In this document: positions 60,581 through 64,000 of the stretch, piece after piece | Numbering within the stretch: the first letter of the stretch is position 1 | Layout of the letters: each line of letters opens with the position of its first letter | Assembly (NCBI GenBank): GCA_003255065.1 | Contig: QAOA01005271.1 | Location: 836,807-900,806 of the forward strand | DNA: 64,000 bases | Reading direction: 5' to 3' | DNA from: Cercis canadensis | Taxonomy: Eukaryota; Streptophyta; Magnoliopsida; Fabales; Fabaceae | Translations under genes and position numbers: made by a program | The notes under the pieces: generated by a model | Seen by the model: only the letters and a program-made list of their open reading frames with translations | What the model was told of the DNA's origin: nothing | Databases searched by the model: none

Positions 60581-63500
60581 TCAAGTTGGAGCTTGGGTAT
60601 GATGAAAATCTACCAAGCCTAACTTGGACAGAATAGAACTGAATTGTGGACCACCAAGGTTCTTAGTGAAGATATCTGCAAGTTGATGCTTGGTGGACAC
60701 ATGATGAGGGAGAACAAAACCAGATTTGTAATGATCACGCACCAGATGACAGTCAATTTCTATGTGCTTTGTGCGCTCATGAAAAACAGGATTAGCAATG
60801 ATATGTAATGCAGCAGAATTGTCACACCAGAGGGAAATAGGTAAAGGAATGTGAACTTTAAAATCCTGGAGAATGTAACTGATCCACTTCAGTTCGCAAA
60901 CAGTGGTGGCAAGGCTGCGATATTCAGCCTCTGCTGAGGACCTGCTCACTGTGGACTGCTTCTTGGTTTTCCAAGAAATTAATGAACCTCCCAAGAAAAT
61001 ACAGTAACCAGTGATTGAACGTTTAGAATCCTTGCAAGCTGCCCAATCAGCATCACAGTAGGCTGTAAGAGAGGTGTCAGTGGCAGAAGGAAAGAACAAG
61101 CCTCTTGATGGGGTGCCTTTGAGGTACTTAAGGACATGAAGGGCTCCATTCCAGTGTGCCTGAGTGGGAGAATGGAGGAATTGGCTAAGCTGTTGAACAG
61201 CATGAGTAATATCAGGCCTTGTGAGGTTGAGGTAAAGTAATCTACCAACCAACCTGCGATACCTCTCTGGATCAGTCAAGACAGTACCAGCAGAAGAGAA
61301 GTTCTGACCCTTTGGTAATGGGGTAACAGCAGGTCTAGCACCAAGGAGACCAGCATCCCTAAGAATATCTAGGACATACTTCCTTTGAGAGACATAAGTG
61401 CCAGAAGGTCCACAGTACCAGCAGAAGAGAAGTTCTGACCCTTTGGTAATGGGGTAGCAGTAGGTCTAGCACCAAGGAGACCAGCATCCCTAAGAATGTC
61501 TAGGACATACTTCCTTTGAGAGACATAAGTGCCAGAAGGTCCACGTGCAATCTCAAGCCCAAGGAAATATTTTGCATAGCCCAAGTCCTTGATGGTGAAG
61601 GAAGCATGAAGGAAGTCTTTGACTTTTTGAATGGCTGGCTCATGTGTTCCAGTAATAAGAACATCATCAACATAAACCAAGAGAGCCAAAAAGGAATCTG
61701 AACTGGACAAGGTGAATAAGCAATGATCATGAGCACTTTGTGCAAAGCCATAGCTTTGAAGCTTAGAACAAAACTCAATGTTCCATTGGCGGGAGGCCTG
61801 TTTCAAGCCATACAGAGACCTCTTGAGCAGACAAACCTCATTGTTCTTAGCTTTAGCATAGCCTTGAGGAGGCTACATGTATACCTCTTCATCTAAGTAG
61901 CCATGGAGGAAGGCATTATTAATGTCAAGCTGGTGTAGAGGCCAATTCTGAGCAGTAACAATGGCCAAGAAGAGGCGCACAGTGACCAGCTTAGCCATAG
62001 GAGAGAAACTGTCTTTGTAATGAATACCCTCAATCTGGTGATAGCCTTTAGCCACTAGCCTGGCTTTATAGCGATCTATAGTGCCATCTGGTAGGTACTT
62101 TACCTTATAAACCCACTTGGAACCAATGGCTTTCTTGCCATGAGGTAAAGGAACTAAATCCCAGGTATGATTAGACTCTAAAGCCTCCAATTCCTTATTC
62201 ATGGCCTCAATCCATTTGTCATTTTTGCTAGCATGATGATAGGTATGTGGTTCAGGAACAGTAGACACATTAGCAAGAAATGACATGTAAGATGTAGTAA
62301 AAAGTGGAGATTGATGGTAGGGAAATGTGGGGGGTGAGTAAAATGAGGAAACTGGGGGGAGAGCAGTAAGTAAAATGGGAACAGCAGTTGGTAAGTCAGA
62401 GGGAACTGTCACATTAGAAACAAAATCATTCATCCAGGCAGGTTTGGTTTTTGGTCGAGTACTATGTCTGGGAATATGAGAAGAAACAGCACCAGATGGG
62501 GAAGAGAGATATGGAATAGGTGAGGGTAATGAAGAACTCAAGGTGGAGGTAGGAGAAGGAAGTGTTGGTTGGTCTATATCAGTATCGGCAGGGATGGTAA
62601 CAGGAGTACAAAGATTAGATTCAGGCTGGTTAATGCCTGTATCTGCAGTGACAGGAGTGGTGACAGGAGAAGAAGTAGAAATAGCAGATTCAAGGAAAGG
62701 GAGAGGGAGAGAGACCTTACTGTCACCAAAAAGAATATCAGCATAAGGAAATGTATTTTCATGAAAAATTACATCACGAGAAGTATAAAATTGATGGTTG
62801 TCTAAATCATATACCCTATAGGCCTTTTGACCTGTGACAAAACCTACAAAAATGCACCTATATGCCCTGACCTCAAACTTGTCTTTATGTGGCTTAGTGT
62901 TGGTAGCATAACATAAACAACCAAAACATTTTAAGAGAGTATAGTCAGGTTGTTTATGATGCAAGACCTCATATGGTGTTTTCCAATCTAAAAATTGAGT
63001 AGGTATTCGATTAATGAGATAAACTGCCATTAAAAGAGAATGACCCCAAAATTCGATTGGTAACTGAGATTGAAACATTAAGGCTCTGGCAATCTGTAAA
63101 ATATGCTTATGTTTCCGTTCAACAATGCCATTTTGTTGGGGAGTATAGACACAGCTTCTGTGATGCAGGATTCCTAACTTAGCTAAGAGAGATTGACACT
63201 CATTGCTAGTGAATTCAGAACCGTTATCTGTCCTGATGCATTTAATTTGTTGTTTAAATTGATTGTATATCATTTGAAAAAAAATCTTTAAAGTCTGCAG
63301 TGTTTGGTGTTTATGAGTAAGCAGAAAAATCCAAGTTGCTCTACTGCAGTCATCAACCACAGTGAGCCTGTAATGAGCTCCTGTAATTGAAGGCTGACTG
63401 TAGGGTTCCCACAAATCAATATGTAAAAGGTCAAAGGGAGAATCTGACTTAGTGGTACTAAGAGGAAATGACAATCTGTGTTGTTTTGACTTATGACAGA

Positions 63501-64000
63501 TATCACATGATGAAAGCAAAGTAGTATCTAGTTTCTTGAGAAAGCTAATATGCTGTAGAGCCTTTAAAGAGACATGGCCAAATCTGTTATGCCACAAAGA
63601 GGCAGAAGCTTTATTGGAATTTCCAGAGACAATACAAGGTTGTTTAATAGAATTGCAAACAGAATTAAAGGGGGATATGACTGAGTCAGTCTGGGTATTA
63701 CAGGAAAGAAAGGATGCTGAAGCATGGAAAGAAGTTTTGTCTAGAATGTACAAATTGCCAACCACTTTACCAACTGCGAGAATGACTTCAGTCTGTAGGT
63801 CCTGCAGGATGCATTTATCAGGAAGAAAAGTGAATTTAAGCTGTGCTGTTTGGCATAGCTTTCTTACAGACAGGAGATTAAATTTGAAACTAGGGACATA
63901 AAGTGTTTCAGTCAAGGTTATGGTTGGACTAAGGTGAACATCTCCTGTTTGTTGAACCAATTTTACTGAACCATCAGGTAAAAATACTGGAGTAGTTTGT
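60581..64000 (-). pseudogene. Copia gag-pol of element 2, partial, with a nonsense codon and a frameshifting duplication
   Basis: From the right edge to 61873 one open frame covers the pre-integrase motif, an uninterrupted integrase and the first part of reverse transcriptase. It stops at TAG where element 1 has CAG (just after EEVYM). Downstream the frame reopens through YVDDVLITG to about 61369, where a 131-bp tandem duplication (61282-61543) shifts it. RNase H resumes at 61279-60581. At least two lesions therefore break the polyprotein, different from those in element 1. The gag part lies outside the window. Confidence 0.92.
61282..61543. repeat. 131-bp tandem duplication in the RT/RNase H connection of element 2
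   Basis: The unit starting CAGTACCAGCAGAAGAG at 61282 recurs at 61413 with an offset of 131 bp and few differences (for example GGTAACAGCAGG versus GGTAGCAGTAGG). Element 1 has a single unit. The length is not a multiple of three. Confidence 0.92.

Larger units (their letters stand above)
60573..64000 (-). mobile_element. Ty1/copia LTR retrotransposon, element 2 (internal part, runs off the right edge)
   Basis: From 60573 the sequence repeats element 1 at very high identity, in the same minus orientation and without a second LTR in between. The window ends within its protease/pre-integrase region. Its own 5' LTR and the target-site duplication lie beyond 64000. Confidence 0.93.

Noticed and set aside
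1..64000. CRISPR arrays, bacterial-type operons or phage genes
   Set aside because: No regularly spaced short repeats or prokaryotic gene layout were seen; the window is plant nuclear DNA.

Overview
The window is nuclear DNA of a flowering plant, most likely a eudicot of the rosid type. The evidence is an AT-rich background, GT-AG spliced genes of plant-only families (HIPP, OPT, plant SnRK1 beta, hybrid proline-rich proteins, GT-2 trihelix), MITEs, and Ty1/copia elements primed by initiator Met-tRNA. The species cannot be told from the sequence alone.

Layout. Positions 1-2000 hold the 5' part of an unrecognised minus-strand gene. A heavy-metal-associated isoprenylated protein (HIPP) lies at 5947-9861. 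Positions 9862-19099 are gene-poor, with four fold-back MITEs and a cluster of G-box/ABRE motifs. An oligopeptide transporter follows (19100-22814, +), then the SnRK1 beta subunit (24449-27588, -). Next comes a five-gene block: mitochondrial acyl carrier protein (31335-31878, +), Ole e 1 family secreted protein (32377-34144, -), NF-YB subunit (39455-40021, +), Nudix hydrolase (42243-45939, -) and a trihelix transcription factor (46282-48496, +), the last two divergent from one short promoter region. The same five families, as I recall them, sit at Arabidopsis At5g47630-At5g47660, so this looks like conserved microsynteny. A tandem segmental duplication (about 48800-51350 and 52180-55051) carries two nearly identical hybrid proline-rich/lipid-transfer-like genes.

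From 55052 to the right edge lies a tandem pair of minus-strand Ty1/copia retrotransposons sharing one LTR (LTR - internal - LTR - internal, running out of the window). Both have broken pol regions, each with its own internal tandem duplication. The left LTR sits in the 3' flank of the second HyPRP copy, and the first copy keeps the matching uninserted site.

The genes form no operon-like unit. They are ordinary, separately transcribed plant genes for metal binding, peptide transport, energy signalling, mitochondrial fatty-acid/lipoate synthesis, cell-wall protein, transcription, nucleotide clean-up and seed/wall lipid-transfer-like protein. I found no convincing new enzyme system. The most informative features are the shared-LTR copia tandem with its empty-site paralogue, a family of near-perfect palindromic MITEs with 9-bp target duplications, the conserved gene block, and diverged core promoters in the HyPRP pair. 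Three single-N positions mark assembly joins, one with a 184-bp duplicated flank that is probably an artefact. All spliced models come from reading frames, splice sites and family knowledge, with no transcript data.
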